Assembly: GCA_025769875.1 (NCBI GenBank)
Contig: JAGFNK010000198.1
Span: 1 to 64,000 of the forward strand
Direction: 5' to 3'
Source of the DNA: Russula earlei
Lineage: Eukaryota; Basidiomycota; Agaricomycetes; Russulales; Russulaceae
DNA length: 64,000 nucleotides
Both the position numbers and the translations under genes were made by a program. This document shows, in pieces, positions 33,385 through 44,257 of this stretch; positions within the stretch are counted from its first letter, which is position 1; the number at the start of each line of letters is the position of its first letter. The notes beneath the pieces are model-generated. The model was not told the DNA's origin. It made no database searches and saw only the letters and a list, made by a program, of their open reading frames with translations.

Positions 33385-34821
33385 AGTTTGGCTCTATCCT
33401 CCACTGGTAAAGTTTTCATATGGGCCACCATAGTGGAGGCTTCTTCCTCCTTTGGTGGTTCTGGGGTTGGTTCGGTAGTACGTGCCTTGGAGGTAGTGGG
33501 GGCAGTATTTTTGGGGCACTCCCGGCTAAGGTGGCCTTTCTCTCGGCAGCGGAAGCAACGTCCTTCTTTTGCCAATTGTTTCCTTTCTTCTTCAGTGAGC
33601 TTCTTGAAGTTGGACTTGGCGGCGTCCACTTGCATTCGATCAGGATGATGGGACCTGTGTTCCAAGGGGGAGTGTGTAGTCTTCCCTTTAAGCTTCTCTC
33701 TGATGGTGATGAAACGTCGATGTTATCTTCTGGCCTCCTCCTTCCAGTATTGAAGAGTGGTGGGCCAGATGTCCCTGTTTAAGATCACACGGTAGAGTCC
33801 GACTTTCAGGCCATTTTTGAAACTTTCAATGGCAATGACGTCCGTTTCTGGCCATCCTGTTTTGTTTAAGAGCTGTTCGAAGGTGGAGATGTAATCGTCT
33901 AGGGACTCCTTCATCGTGTGTTTGGCAAGAGCTGCTTGGGCATCTTCTTTCTCCGCAGTGTTGGTGAACTTGAATGTAAAGTCTGTGACAAAGTCGTTCC
34001 ATAATGCTTCGCTCATTCTGTTAACGGGGTTTTGAGCCCTGTTTACTTTATCCCTGAGTGCAGTTGCCTGTGAGTTGACCCATTCTTCGACCTTTTCTCC
34101 TTGAATATAGGAGAGGGCTAGCATTGTTTGTTTGAAAGGGGAAACCATAACTGCTTTATCATCATTGAGGCCCCAGTACAAATTAAATTCCATGATGAAT
34201 TGTTTTGTTTTGTTCCTTTCCCCTGTGAAGGCAGTGGGTTCTTTACCACTGAGGGATCCATTAGTGCCTTGTGGTGCTGGAGCTGCTGCTTAGGGGGGTG
34301 GAACGACAGCTGGGGGGGGGTTGGGTGGCCATCTGAGGGGCCTGAGCGGCGATCTGGGGGGGTTGTACAGCGGCTTGGGGTTGAGCTGCCATACTGGGTT
34401 CAGGGGGGTTCTGTGGTTCAAGTTCTAGGGTTTCAATAGGTTCCTGGTTTCCAAGGGGGTCCTCTGGTTCTAAAGCAGGGGATTCAAAGGGTGTCTGAGT
34501 TTCAACAGTGTTTTCTGGTTCAGGGGGGTTGCCTTCTGTGGAAGAGGCTTCTGATGCTGATGGTGGTTCGTAGAGAGGGTCATTTTCCCTCCAGTAGCCT
34601 AATCCAAGGCTGTTTCTGAGGAGTTCTAGGTCTAGGTGAGTGTAGAGTTGTCCTCTTCTAAGTCGTAGTTCGAACCAACAATCATTGATGAATTCGACTG
34701 GTAGTTCTTCGTTGTTTTCGACGGTGATGTAGCAAAGGAAGGTGTGAAAACTGTCCCAAGTGGCAGTTCCTACAATGTGTTCGGGAAGGTCTGGGATGGT
34801 CTGGGTTGGACACGGACCCAA
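33351..34821 (-). pseudogene. chromovirus gag (upstream Pro/Glu-rich part, capsid, zinc knuckle)
   Basis: The upstream part (34821-34261) has HIVGTATWDSFHTFLCYIT, LGYWRENDPLYEPP and a Pro/Gln/Glu-rich tail. A one-base frame change leads to the capsid, starting FIMEFNLYWGLNDDKAVM and continuing SYIQGEKVEEWVNSQ, ALWNDFVTDFTFKFTNTAEK and KTGWPETDVIAIESFKNGL. After a stop at 33723-33725 the frame resumes to CFRCREKGHLSREC (CCHC). A homologous + strand copy at 63213-64000 shows that the frame near 34800 has lost one base here. Gag forms the particle. Confidence 0.9.
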
Positions 34822-34878
34822 TGGTTCGATGGTAGTTCAAGGTTGATCTCCAGAATGGAGTAAAAAAAGCTTAGCTTG

Positions 34879-35511
34879 TGTTATGGCATTGCGGCCATAA
34901 GAGCATTAGCTCAGAGTTCAGTGGGGCCAAGTCCCTGTGACTTGGTTCAAGGGTTCAGTGGGGCCAGCTCAAAGAGACTGGATCAAAGGTTTAGCGTCTC
35001 AAGGCTGAGTCAGACAATGACTCAGTCCACAGACAGAGTTGATCTCCTGGTTTCACAGAAGAGGAGGATGATGAGAGAGAGGCAGAGGAGGAAGAGGAAC
35101 ACAAGGGTTCCTTGAGGTGTGCTGAGATCAAGCAAAGTGTAGGCCAGCACAAGCAAGTTGTGATTGAGAGAGAGTACAGGGCAAGGGATGCGACAGGAAA
35201 TGGGACAAAGCTAAGCTTGGGGCATTCCCCAGCTTCTACAGGCGTTTAAATACTGTATGTAGCGAGGCTGTACAGTACCATAAGCAGAACAATAGATAAA
35301 GATGAGCCAGTAGTAAAAGTAACTTGACAATGAATGAAACACAATAAGCGAAACACAATAGGTGAAACACAATAAGTGAAACACAATAAGTGAAACACAA
35401 TAAGTGGCCATCAGCATCAAGGGATGAAACGATAACCAAGGGGACGAGGGTGACAAGAGAATAATAACAAAAGGAATTATGGACAGACTGACAAGGGGGT
35501 AGATCACAACA
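34879..35511 (-). repeat. chromovirus 5' LTR (family A)
   Basis: 633 bp, 42 bp shorter than its partner because it has five rather than eight 14-bp units (35336-35405). Several differences from the other LTR are CpG to TpG/CpA. Minus-strand sequence after it (34878 downward) leads into gag. Confidence 0.95.
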
Positions 35512-36842
35512 CTCAGACTATTGCCCCAATGATGACGACGTGGAGATGGCGGTGGATGATGAATGGGAGGAGGAAGAAATGGAGACCAATAATCACAAGT
35601 GGGAAGAGGATCCAGAATTTAATTGGTGGCAGAACTTGGACTTGACCGGTGCAAGCATCAGTACTGACAGCACACATCAAGGTGACAGTGACAACAACAT
35701 CCACATGGCTGGTACGAACGCCAACCAATGCTCCCCTCATCCCTCCCACTCCCCATCATCCCCCTCACGTTCAACACCAGCAGCTAACACTAGCCCCATC
35801 ATATGCTGTTTCCCACTGGACACCTCTTCATTGACAACCCATTCCTCTTCCAAACAAGCCCATGCCATCCTTGACAGTCTGTGCACCCAGGCCACACTCA
35901 TGCAGGATGAGACAAAGGGCCGAGACAAGCTTCTTGAGGAGCTTCATGGCTTTTGATCACAAACCTTTGTACTGAAGCAAATGATTCAGATGAAAGACTC
36001 TGAAATTGCTGCTTTGAATGCACACTGCACACTTGCCCAGCATCAGTTGGGAGAAGCACAAACAAATATCGTTAACCTCTCCAAAAAGCGATCTCGTGGT
36101 TCAACAAAGATCAAGGCTCATTTCATTACCGCGCCAGAGCTTAGGGTGCAATTTGAGACTGAGGAGGTCGAATGGAAAGCACAGGAGAGGGCTGAGGCTG
36201 AGTGAAATGCTCGAAGGATTGCTGATGCAGCTGCACAAAATGCCAGGATTGTTGACAACATGCAATCCCGTATGTTCAATGTACCCATGTCATGGTACAA
36301 AAAGGACGATCTCCTTGCACTTGCTGGAGCACTCCAAATCTCAATGGAGGGGAATATGAAGGATCTCATCATTCACATCAAAGAACACCTTCGTGACCAT
36401 CCAGAACTGAAGGAAAATCCACAGTTCATTTCCCTTTTCCCCAGACCCTCTCGACACGGCCAGGCGACAAGTTCTGCCCTGAGTCATCCAACACACACCA
36501 ACACTGCTCACACAACATTCTCCACTCATGAGCTGCCATCCCCAAGCATGCCCAACCACTTCACAGTCCCGCATCCATATTTTCCCTATGGATACCCACT
36601 GTACAATCCACACACTCCTTAGTGCTGGCTTAGATTCTTCACTTAATGGTTGTGAGTGTGATATTTTAGGTCTATACGTACATAAAACACAGTATGTAGC
36701 CTAAAAGACTTTGCCCACTGCCTCAACCGTCATCACAGATTCACAGGGACGAATCAGACTTTGAAAATGGCACCATGACTGATGTGACCTGAGAGTACCT
36801 GACAAATGACCGGGGGTGATGAGTGTACAGGGTAATATAGTA

Positions 36843-37827
36843 TTGCCCACTATGTATGCGCTGACATTCCTGTCAGTGCCTGTCACTTTTGTGTTCATTG
36901 CCTTCTCCTTCCAGTAGTCCAGACTGCATGCCCAAGTTGATTGCAATAGCAGCATTGTATTTCAGACGTAGCGTTGTGTGTCTTTACCAGAATGACTATA
37001 ATTTGTGAGGCGGAGAGGCCAGCCTGACAACCATCTTCATTACTGATCCATACCTGGATTGTGTGGGGAAAGGTCCATCGGAGCGCCAGAGGCTAGAATT
37101 TGTTGACATGACAGCCAAGTGAGCATTGGATAATGTTTAGATAAGAATAGAGGTGAAATGGAGATTCGATATGAATAAATGGTTATATTGGAGAGTGATC
37201 CATGCATTGTTTGATGTTTGCAATTGCAGGAACATCTGATGTATGTTGTCTAATGTCCAGGAATGTGCGTGTAAGGGATACCCATGTGTAGAACGCTTGA
37301 CATTGATCTGACACCACCGTATGCACGTTTGAATTCCTCCCACTTGAGCTTGCAAGTATACAATTTGATGTCATTTTTGTTACTGCCAATGTGACCTTCT
37401 GAATGTATATTTCAAGAGCACGTGCATCTAAAAGTGTTCTCCCTCAGTGTCCTAAGAAGTACTGCTGGAGGGGCTATCATCTGTAACTGTAATGCAACGC
37501 ATGATAATTATTCATGATATGGGGTAATGGCCAGTAAGCAAGATGACCAAGTGAGTGATTGAGATTGAGGAGGGAACATAAACATTAGGTGAGGGTGCTG
37601 TGAGTAAACTTTAGGTAATTGCAAATTGCCAACCCAGGCTAATGGAGCAGTTGTTGCTGGATTATTGAAGATCAAATCTGTACCCCTGACACGTGATAGA
37701 TAACGTGCGCATCAATCCTTTGGCTCCAGGGACCAAGGGAGTAGGGTGTTGTCTGATAACAGAGGCTTGTAAAGAGGGAAAAAATGATAAGCTTGTGTGT
37801 GAATCTTCAAATTTGGACTTTAGATAA
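36843..37827 (-). pseudogene. copia 1 gag remnant
   Basis: Downstream of the 5' LTR on the minus strand are fragments parallel to copia 2 gag: a UBN2-like stretch (RTFLDNIHQMFLQLQ..., NNAWITLQYNHLFISNL) and, near 36940, a knuckle-like CYCNQLGH segment lacking the last Cys. Frames are broken throughout. The Pogo element separates it from pol. Confidence 0.6.
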
Positions 37828-37844
37828 GGTCAGGGCCCGTAACC
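37828..37844 (-). promoter_or_regulatory. copia 1 primer-binding site, half-tRNA-iMet type
   Basis: Directly next to the 5' LTR, the minus strand reads GGTTACGGGCCCTGACC. It can pair with the anticodon stem-loop of initiator methionine tRNA (…GGGCUCAUAACC…), allowing G-U and one mismatch, as known for copia and Ty5 which prime from a cleaved initiator tRNA. Copia 2 has GGTTATGGGCCCTGACC at the same place. Confidence 0.65.
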
Positions 37845-38365
37845 TGTTGAAGCAGATGGGCGCAGTTCATGATAACAACGATAAGATCCTTAAGATCCAT
37901 CACAAGATATTTCAGTATTGTGTAAGACAAGACTATAATTCAGTAATACCTATCACAAGATATCTACAACACATGATTAGATGCAAGAGATAAGATAGGA
38001 AACAGTAAGTACTCACTTCAGTATTGTGTAAGACAAGACTGAAGTGATCTATTGAAATACAATGCTCTTAAGTACTCCAGAGCGTCTCTAAGTACACTGC
38101 AAGTAGCTACCATTGATAAGAAACAAAGATCATACAAGGATCAGTCATTATTAGCTACCAATTGTCATCAATTAACTTATCATTGTAAATAACGCAGATC
38201 TCAGCATATGAGCTGAGCCGGACTGCGTGATCCAACACGTCATGCGCCTGAGCTAAACCAGTGATGCCTGGTCCATGTAACCAATGTGTCAACGTGTCTG
38301 AGCTGTGATTACATCACAATGTCCCAGGGTAGTGGTAACACACCAAATCAATGATAATCTCAACA
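37845..38365 (-). repeat. copia 1 5' LTR (family C)
   Basis: 521 bp, the same length as 22472-22992. On the minus strand it ends CTTCAACA next to the primer-binding site. Confidence 0.92.
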
Positions 38366-39524
38366 TCTTATGCTGGCAGTGATTGCTTGATGAGTCAGAG
38401 GCATCTATCTGATTGCTGCCAAGTTGGCAAGCTGACCAATTTGGGAAGATCACCAGATGGTGAAGTCTGGTGGCCATACCACAGGTGATTCATTTTGGAC
38501 TCAAATCCTTTGAAACTTTGTGTTCTGTGTTTTGTTGGCCTATGTGCTCTTTCTCAGCCATCATTTCTAATGTGATCTCATTTTCCTGGCCCACATTACT
38601 CAATTCATTTCTACAACCTTTCCTGTTTTGCATTTTGGACAGGCTGCATTCAGCAACTCCTGTTGGGCTCAGATGACAATGTGCATCCAGCACCACCAGG
38701 ACTTGACATCAGACTGACCTGACCTCTCCCTCTTAGCCTTCAGAATATTTTTAGTGAATTTATTCATGCCTCAATGTGCTCAGTTACACTTGTAAATGCC
38801 TTATCAGCATGCCATCCTCTTGAAATTGTTGTGAGACCAGGAGGCAAAGGAGCATGGGAACTACTTTGCAGATGTGTGGATCATGGATTTTTTTTCATCT
38901 TCTGAATGGTACCCATCTTTCCAAGTGTGCGGAACATCATAGCAATGCCACAAACATTCACCCTTTTTCCAACATTTTCCTCCCCTATACCAACACCCCC
39001 ACACCTATTGTAGTGAGCCAATCTGGGGCATGCTGAGTTTTTGGGGCTAGGATAGAGAGCAGAAGGAGTGGAAAGGAACAGAGGAGCAAGCAGTGGTCAC
39101 ACACTTGTTTGGGTTCTTGGTTTTGAAGCAAGCCTAATTGGGGCATGCTGAGTTTGTGTGACTGGACAGTGATCTGAAGCAGTTGTCTTGATCCCTAGAG
39201 AAAGCAGAGAGGGAGAAAGGGGATGAGAAGAGAAGGAAAGGAGATGAGAGGGGCAAGATGGCTCATGCATGGTCATTTCAGGCTGACTGGTACTAAGTGA
39301 TTCAAAGGTGATTGTATTTCACTATCCTACTACAGAGTGGCTAGGGGATTTTTATATACAAGGAGTACTAAAGATGAAAGGAATGAAGTTGTGAAAGGAG
39401 TCAGAGACCTTGAAAGGGAATTGAGACCAGGTGAGGCAGTCAAGGTGATCAAGAAAGACTTGAGATGCAAGTGTGTCATGTAAGCTGGGGTGTGGCATGT
39501 GTGTGTGGTTGGTGGCAAGGAGTG
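38366..39524. other. unassigned old sequence between insertions
   Basis: About 1.16 kb of background that continues 22407-22471 on the far side of copia 1 and runs on at 44832. A minus-strand open stretch (38490-38696) and its neighbour (38289-38477) might be relics of one gene, but I recognise no family. A 20-bp motif with GGGGCATGCTGAGTTT occurs twice (about 39026 and 39139). Confidence 0.5.
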
Positions 39525-39547
39525 TGTTATGGCATTGTGGCTGTTGG

Positions 39548-40036
39548 TGTTGAAGCAGATGGGTGCAGGTTATGATAAGAGGGATAAGATCCTTAAGATC
39601 TATCAAAAGATATTTCAGTTTGTGTAAGACAAAACTATAAATCAGTAATACCTATCAAAAGATATCTACAACGTGTGATTAGATGCAATAGATAAGATAG
39701 GAAACAGTAACTACTCACTTCAGTTTGTGTAAGACAAAACTGAAGCGATCTAGCTAATTGAGTACCTCTTAAATATGCGAAAGCATCTCTAAGCAAAGTA
39801 ATCATAACTACCAACTTGTATCATAAAGGATCAGTCGTTAGTAGCTACCGATTGTCATCAATTAACTTATCATTGTAACATACACAGGCTGCAGCATCTG
39901 AGCTGAGCCGGTCCGGGCTGATCCGACGCGTGAGTGACGCGTGTGAGCCGGGAGTGCCCAGTCCATGGGAGCCAACGCGTTAACGTGACTGGGCTGTGAT
40001 TACATCAGACTGCCCAAAGCAGTGGTAATCTCAACA
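39548..40036 (-). repeat. copia 2 3' LTR (family C)
   Basis: 489 bp, TGTTGAAGCAGATGGG...AATCTCAACA as printed, followed by TCCCCCTG, the complement of a polypurine tract. Confidence 0.92.
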
Positions 40037-40205
40037 TCCCCCTGTGATTGATACAGTTGGTCAATGTGAGATAAGATCTGATCCAGTGACACAAAAGACT
40101 GGAGTTGCGTGTGGGCATGCAGCAAAGTGGACCATCAATGCGTAGATGTCCTGATAAGATAGGACTGCAAATGAATGAAAAGTGGGTGAGTCCAGAGACT
40201 GTGAG

Positions 40206-43106
40206 TCAAAAGACTCCAAGAGGAAGGGTGAACGCATGTGGACACGTGTAAACGCACAGTCGAGAGACTGCAAGAGAAAGTGTGTGAACACATGTGGACG
40301 TGTGTAAACACACAGTTGAGAGACTGCAAGAGAAAGTGTGTGAATGCGTGTGAGCATACAGTCGAGAGACTGCAAAGGAAGTGTGTAAATGCATCCAGAT
40401 GTGCACATAGAGGAGGCTTCCAATAGAACGCTGATATTGCCTAATCTTCATAGGCGTTGCTTCTCCGGAGTGCTTGATCAACTGCATTTCCGCGTCGGAA
40501 CGGAGTGGAATGCAGAAGCGGAACAGAAGTCTGCCATCCCAAGGTGAGACCTCTGAGATTACAGGAGCGGAGTGGAATCCACCATCCAAAAGTGATCCAA
40601 GATGTACCTTGATTGAGTGATGTCTGTAGCTGAGCGATCGTGTGAAACGTGGATCCCGAGGTATGACGCGATCTTGCCTAGATCTGTCAACTTGTAGCAC
40701 GTAGACAAAGATAGATGTGTGAGGTGAATGCCTGCAGAGGTGGGCGTGGAAACTGTGAGAGTCGCCTAAGATAGTAACATCATCGACATAGAGGATAATG
40801 ATGAAATGATAATGCGATCCCCCTGTGTCTTGGCAATGACATATGCCTGCATGAGAATGCGTGCGAGTGAGCACAAGCCACTAAGGACTCCATGAGAGCG
40901 TAAATCCCATGTACAATAGGTCTGTGTAAGACCAGATAAGTGCCTTCGGTGTGATGAAACCTTGCAGTTGCTCCAAATGAATCTAATCTTCATCACCCAG
41001 TGAGCCGAAGAGGGACACCAACTGGACGTCTTCAGATCTCCCAATCCTATAGCACGATCAATGCTAATAAAGAGTCGCTAAGACTCGGACCTGGCTACTG
41101 GTGAGAAGGTTTCATCAACTACAATGCCTTCGACTTGGGTGAGCCCCTATGCAATTAGAAGGCACACGCAAAATCTCTTGACGGATTTGCGTGCTTAACA
41201 CACCTATGCTGATAAGATCAATAAGATCATTGAGATCCCAGGTACCAGTTTACACAAGTGCGCTGATCACATATGGATACATGACTTGCCACCTGTCGGC
41301 AGATTCCGATAAAGGGGGCCTTCCCAATATGTAGCCTCTAGATCTATTCTGCTGTAGCTGAGCCATATGCGACAAGCACCCTCTCGGATCTGCATGCGCA
41401 GTCCCTCCGAGATATTTTGGATGTGGACGCGATCAAGACCCAGGATGTCTAAGTGAGAGTGGACACGGGGAACAGATGGAGTGTCCTGACGGTGCCGAGT
41501 GAGTTTGGCGTGATGTACAGGCTGTGTGTGGTGAGGCGGAATGAGGGGATCTGGCTGTGTGATGTGGGGTAAGGTGAAGTGAGTGTGGTGTATAGGGAGT
41601 CTAATGGTGTTTCCGGAGATGCGCAATCAACTGGTTTGTGTGAATTTGGCATTGTGTATCACTGATCCTGTAAGGACCAAGAATTGTGCAGGCGGAGCAG
41701 TGTTAGTAACATGCCCCCTGAGTAGCAGTATGCGCTTGTTGCACAACGATAAGACTATGACAGTCAGGCATGTGCAGATACGCCCTACATCTGAAGACGT
41801 GGAATGATGAAGCTGGATGAAGTGTGCACCCACTGAGAAATGCGTGATGGAGTCCAATTGTAGATATGGATGGCAGCGTTAGTATTTAGCTCCAGGACCT
41901 GAGACTGAGACCAGCACCATGCAACTGTGAGCACATGTTGTCTCCAAGGGTCTCAGTCCATCTTTCGGCTCCTCCGTTCTCCTGTGGCGAATCTGGCATT
42001 GTCAATCTGTGTGTGATTCCTCGCTGATCCAAGACTGATCTGAGCGCATGTTGCCCAATAGCTAGCACCTCGAATTGATCTTGTGTGCAGCAGATCGGCT
42101 AAGGTACCATAGATAATTTGTAGCCGAGGATCCAATCGCTAAGGGGCAGCCAAGAAAAGAAGTCGTGTTCGCTAGCTGAGCTTGCTAGCCGAGTGCATAG
42201 CCCCCCAGACAAGATGACTGATCGTGATCCATAGCACTAAGTGAGATCCGAGTACCAGAATCACTGTAGTAGATTAACGCACAGTGGAAACATATGTCCC
42301 ATGTGCTGATGCGAGATGTGGAATAAAAGGGCACTTCTGTGTGTGTGTAGAGCTGGAGTTATGAAATGAATATGATGAACAGCATATTGTGCTCCAGATT
42401 TGCATGATCTTCCAATCTTTTGATGTGTAAATTTGAACACCCCTTTTGAGTGTATGTGATGCATCCCTTGTTCCAAAGTAGCACACGCACTGAGTAGTCG
42501 CATGCATCAGCCTTCGGTACATGTATGATGTCTATGAGGGTTAATAGAATATCTCCAACTCCTTCCGGCTGGCAGGACAGATACCAATCCAGTCCAGATC
42601 TGTCTGATGACTGCAAGACCTCCCAGAGTAACGCATCTGGAGGCCAGAGCATGATAAATGAAGTCGGGAGTCTGGAATGGACTAATGTAATGGGTAGCTC
42701 CGGAGTCGATCAAGATCTAGCTGCCGCGTAAAGGGAAACCCAAATCTCATCTTCATCAGATGTCTGACACCTTGGTGATAGTGCAGTAGTCCCCACTATG
42801 TACGCGCTGACGTCCTGTCAGTGCCTGTCACTTTGTCTTTCATTGCCTTCTCCCTTCTCTTCCGATAGTCCGGACTGTGTGCCCAAGTTTGTTGCAATAA
42901 TAGCATTGTATTTCGGATGTGGCGTTGTCTATCTTTACTGGAATGTCTGTATTAGGTGAGGGTGGAGAGGTCAGCCCGATGACTGGGGAAAAGTCCATCG
43001 GAGTGCTGGAGGCTAGAATTGTTTGATGCGACAGCCGAGTAGGCGTCGGATAACACTTTAGTGAATATGAAAGTGATGAGGAGATTGGATATGAGTATGT
43101 CATCAT
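40206..43106 (-). pseudogene. copia 2 pol (protease, integrase, RT), decayed
   Basis: From 42713 downward: protease active site MIDSGATHYISPFQTPDF; pre-integrase CSNLHIK; integrase core HRLTMPDSPQENGGAERWTE (42068-41886), with the catalytic Glu in place; then RT with intact IILYVDDVTILGDSH (about 40800-40760), WDLRSHGVLSGL, and the C-terminal IRQYQRSIGSLLY. The frame breaks several times. Upstream, at 43106-42840, gag ends in a knuckle-like CYYCNKLGHTVRTI. It would copy and integrate the element if whole. Confidence 0.8.
40236..40400. repeat. ~57-bp minisatellite near copia 2 RT end
   Basis: About three units of CAGTCGAGAGACTGCAAGAG plus AAAGTGTGTGAA and CGTGTGTAAACGCA. On the coding strand it repeats the motif FAVSRLCVY. 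Copia 1 has about two units (23210-23290). Confidence 0.8.
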
Positions 43107-43752
43107 TTAGGAGAGTGATTCTTGCATTGTTTAATTGTTGCAATTGCGGGAACGCCGGATGTATGTCATCTAGGAATGTGCCTGTGAGGGCTACGAATGA
43201 ATATGAATGCTGACATTTGATCCAATGCTGCCATATGTGCGTTTGAGTTCCTCCCACTTGAGCTTGCAAGTAAACAATTTGATGTCATTTTTTGTTACTG
43301 CCAATGTGACCTTTCTGAACATATATTTCAAGAGCGCATGCGTCTAAGGGAGATCTCCCCCAGCGTCCCAAGTGGTATTGCTGGAGAGACTATCATCTGT
43401 GATGTGCGACATGCGATAACTATTCATGATTGTGGGGTAATGGCCAGTAAGCGAGATGACCAAGCAAGTGATCGAGATTTCGGGAGGGAATGTAAACATG
43501 GTGCGAGGGTGCTGTGAGTAAATGTTAGGTAAACGTGGATTGCCAATCTAGGCTAATGGAGCGGTTGTTGCTGGATTAATGAAGATAAATCAGTACCCCT
43601 GATGCGTGATAGCGCGCGTGTCAATCCTTCGGCTCCAGGGACTGAGGGAGTAGGGTGTCGTCTGATTAACAGAGGCTCTTGAATAAGGGAGATGTATATC
43701 GAGGAAAAATGATGAGCTTGTGTGTTGATCTTCGCCTTTGGAATTTAGACAT
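42840..43752 (-). pseudogene. copia 2 gag
   Basis: Between the 5' LTR and pol: fragments of a UBN2/DUF4219-like copia gag (GTFLDDIHPAFPQLQQLN, ARITLLNDDILISNLLITF, AVASNNSSLQHSDGLFP), then the knuckle-like CYYCNKLGHTVRTI, in which the fourth Cys ligand is missing, as in copia 1. Stops and frame changes split the region. Confidence 0.6.
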
Positions 43753-43769
43753 GGTCAGGGCCCATAACC
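43753..43769 (-). promoter_or_regulatory. copia 2 primer-binding site, half-tRNA-iMet type
   Basis: The minus strand reads GGTTATGGGCCCTGACC directly beside the 5' LTR. It pairs with the anticodon stem-loop of initiator tRNA-Met with one G-U pair in the first twelve positions. Confidence 0.68.
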
Positions 43770-44257
43770 TGTTGAAGCAGATGGGCACAGGTTATGATAA
43801 GAGCGATAAGATCCTTAAGATCTATCAAAAGATATTTCAGTTTGTGTAAGACAAAACTGTAAATCAGTAATACCTATCAAAAGATATCTACAATGCATGA
43901 TTAGATGCGATAGATAAGATAGGAAACAGTAAGTACTCACTTCAGTTTGTGTAAGACAAAACTGAAGCGATCTAGCTAATTGAGTACCTCTTAAATACGC
44001 GAAAGCATCTCTAAGCAAAGTAATTGTAACTACCAGCTTGTATCATAAAGGATCAGTCGTTAGTAGCTACCGATTGTCATCAATTAACTTATCATTGTAA
44101 CATACACAGGCTGCAGCATCTGAGCTGAGCCGGCCGGGCTGATCCGACGCGTGAGCGACGCGCGTGAGCCGGGAGTGCCTGGTCCGTGGGAGCTGACGCG
44201 TTAACGCGACTGGGCTGTGATTACATCAGACTGCCCAAAGCAGTGGTAATCTCAACA
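43770..44257 (-). repeat. copia 2 5' LTR (family C)
   Basis: 488 bp, next to the primer-binding site. One base shorter than its partner. Confidence 0.92.

Larger units (their letters stand above)
27601..35511 (-). mobile_element. complete chromovirus (Ty3/gypsy) with third ORF, 7911 bp
   Basis: LTRs at 27601-28275 (675 bp) and 34879-35511 (633 bp) flank minus-strand genes, with the 5-bp duplication CTCAG (27596-27600, 35512-35516). Order from 34878 downward: upstream Pro-rich gag part, capsid and zinc knuckle, protease, RT, RNase H, integrase, chromodomain, then a third ORF. The left (3') LTR is preceded on the minus strand by a G-rich polypurine tract (28276-28290). It interrupts the Pogo transposase. 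A second copy starts at 61546. Confidence 0.95.
26195..36622 (+). pseudogene. Pogo-like transposase (HTH_psq, CENP-B HTH, DDE_1), interrupted
   Basis: From about 26195: psq-type HTH (KALCSLNNGTYKTLAAAARA), a 41-bp GT-AG intron (26340-26380), CENP-B-type HTH (KVLLEWIDHSAISGEPF, HEHFKQRHADI), then the DDE_1 core with WNTDKKGVQMGGGRK, VLFLDGHDSHETS and KLQPLDVGIFNHV, giving the three Asp residues. The frame shifts near 26812 and 27430. The chromovirus enters at 27601 after FSSNSDS; from 35517 the same frame resumes with DYCPNDDDVEMAVDDEWEEE, then a coiled-coil-like segment and a SAP-like KKDDLLALAGALQIS. Stops also lie at 35954-35956 and about 36202-36204. It would have moved the element at TA sites. 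Confidence 0.9.
25894..36840 (+). mobile_element. Pogo-type DNA transposon, split by a chromovirus
   Basis: The inverted ends read CTATATTACCCTGTACA with about 50 bp of similarity, flanked by TA (25892-25893, 36841-36842). The equivalent unoccupied site is visible in copia 2 near 42778-42800 (GATAGTGCAGTAGTCCCCAC). Without the chromovirus (27601-35511 plus 5 bp) the element is about 3.03 kb and encodes one DDE_1 transposase. Confidence 0.93.
22472..38365 (-). mobile_element. Ty1/copia retrotransposon 'copia 1', containing Pogo and chromovirus
   Basis: Two 521-bp LTRs (22472-22992 and 37845-38365) bound the element, with flanks TCATA and TCTTA (one mismatch in the target duplication). The coding strand is minus: gag next to the right LTR, then protease/integrase, then RT near the left LTR. 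A purine tract precedes the left LTR on the minus strand, and a primer site follows the right LTR. A Pogo transposon interrupts it at 25894-36840. Without that, the element is about 4.9 kb, like the 4.7-kb copia 2. Confidence 0.88.
39548..44257 (-). mobile_element. Ty1/copia retrotransposon 'copia 2', 4710 bp
   Basis: LTRs at 39548-40036 (489 bp) and 43770-44257 (488 bp), with the duplication GTTGG (39543-39547, 44258-44262). It carries minus-strand genes in copia order (gag, protease, integrase, RT), a polypurine tract beside the left LTR and a tRNA-iMet-type primer site beside the right LTR. Same family as copia 1, but without the Pogo insertion. Confidence 0.95.
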
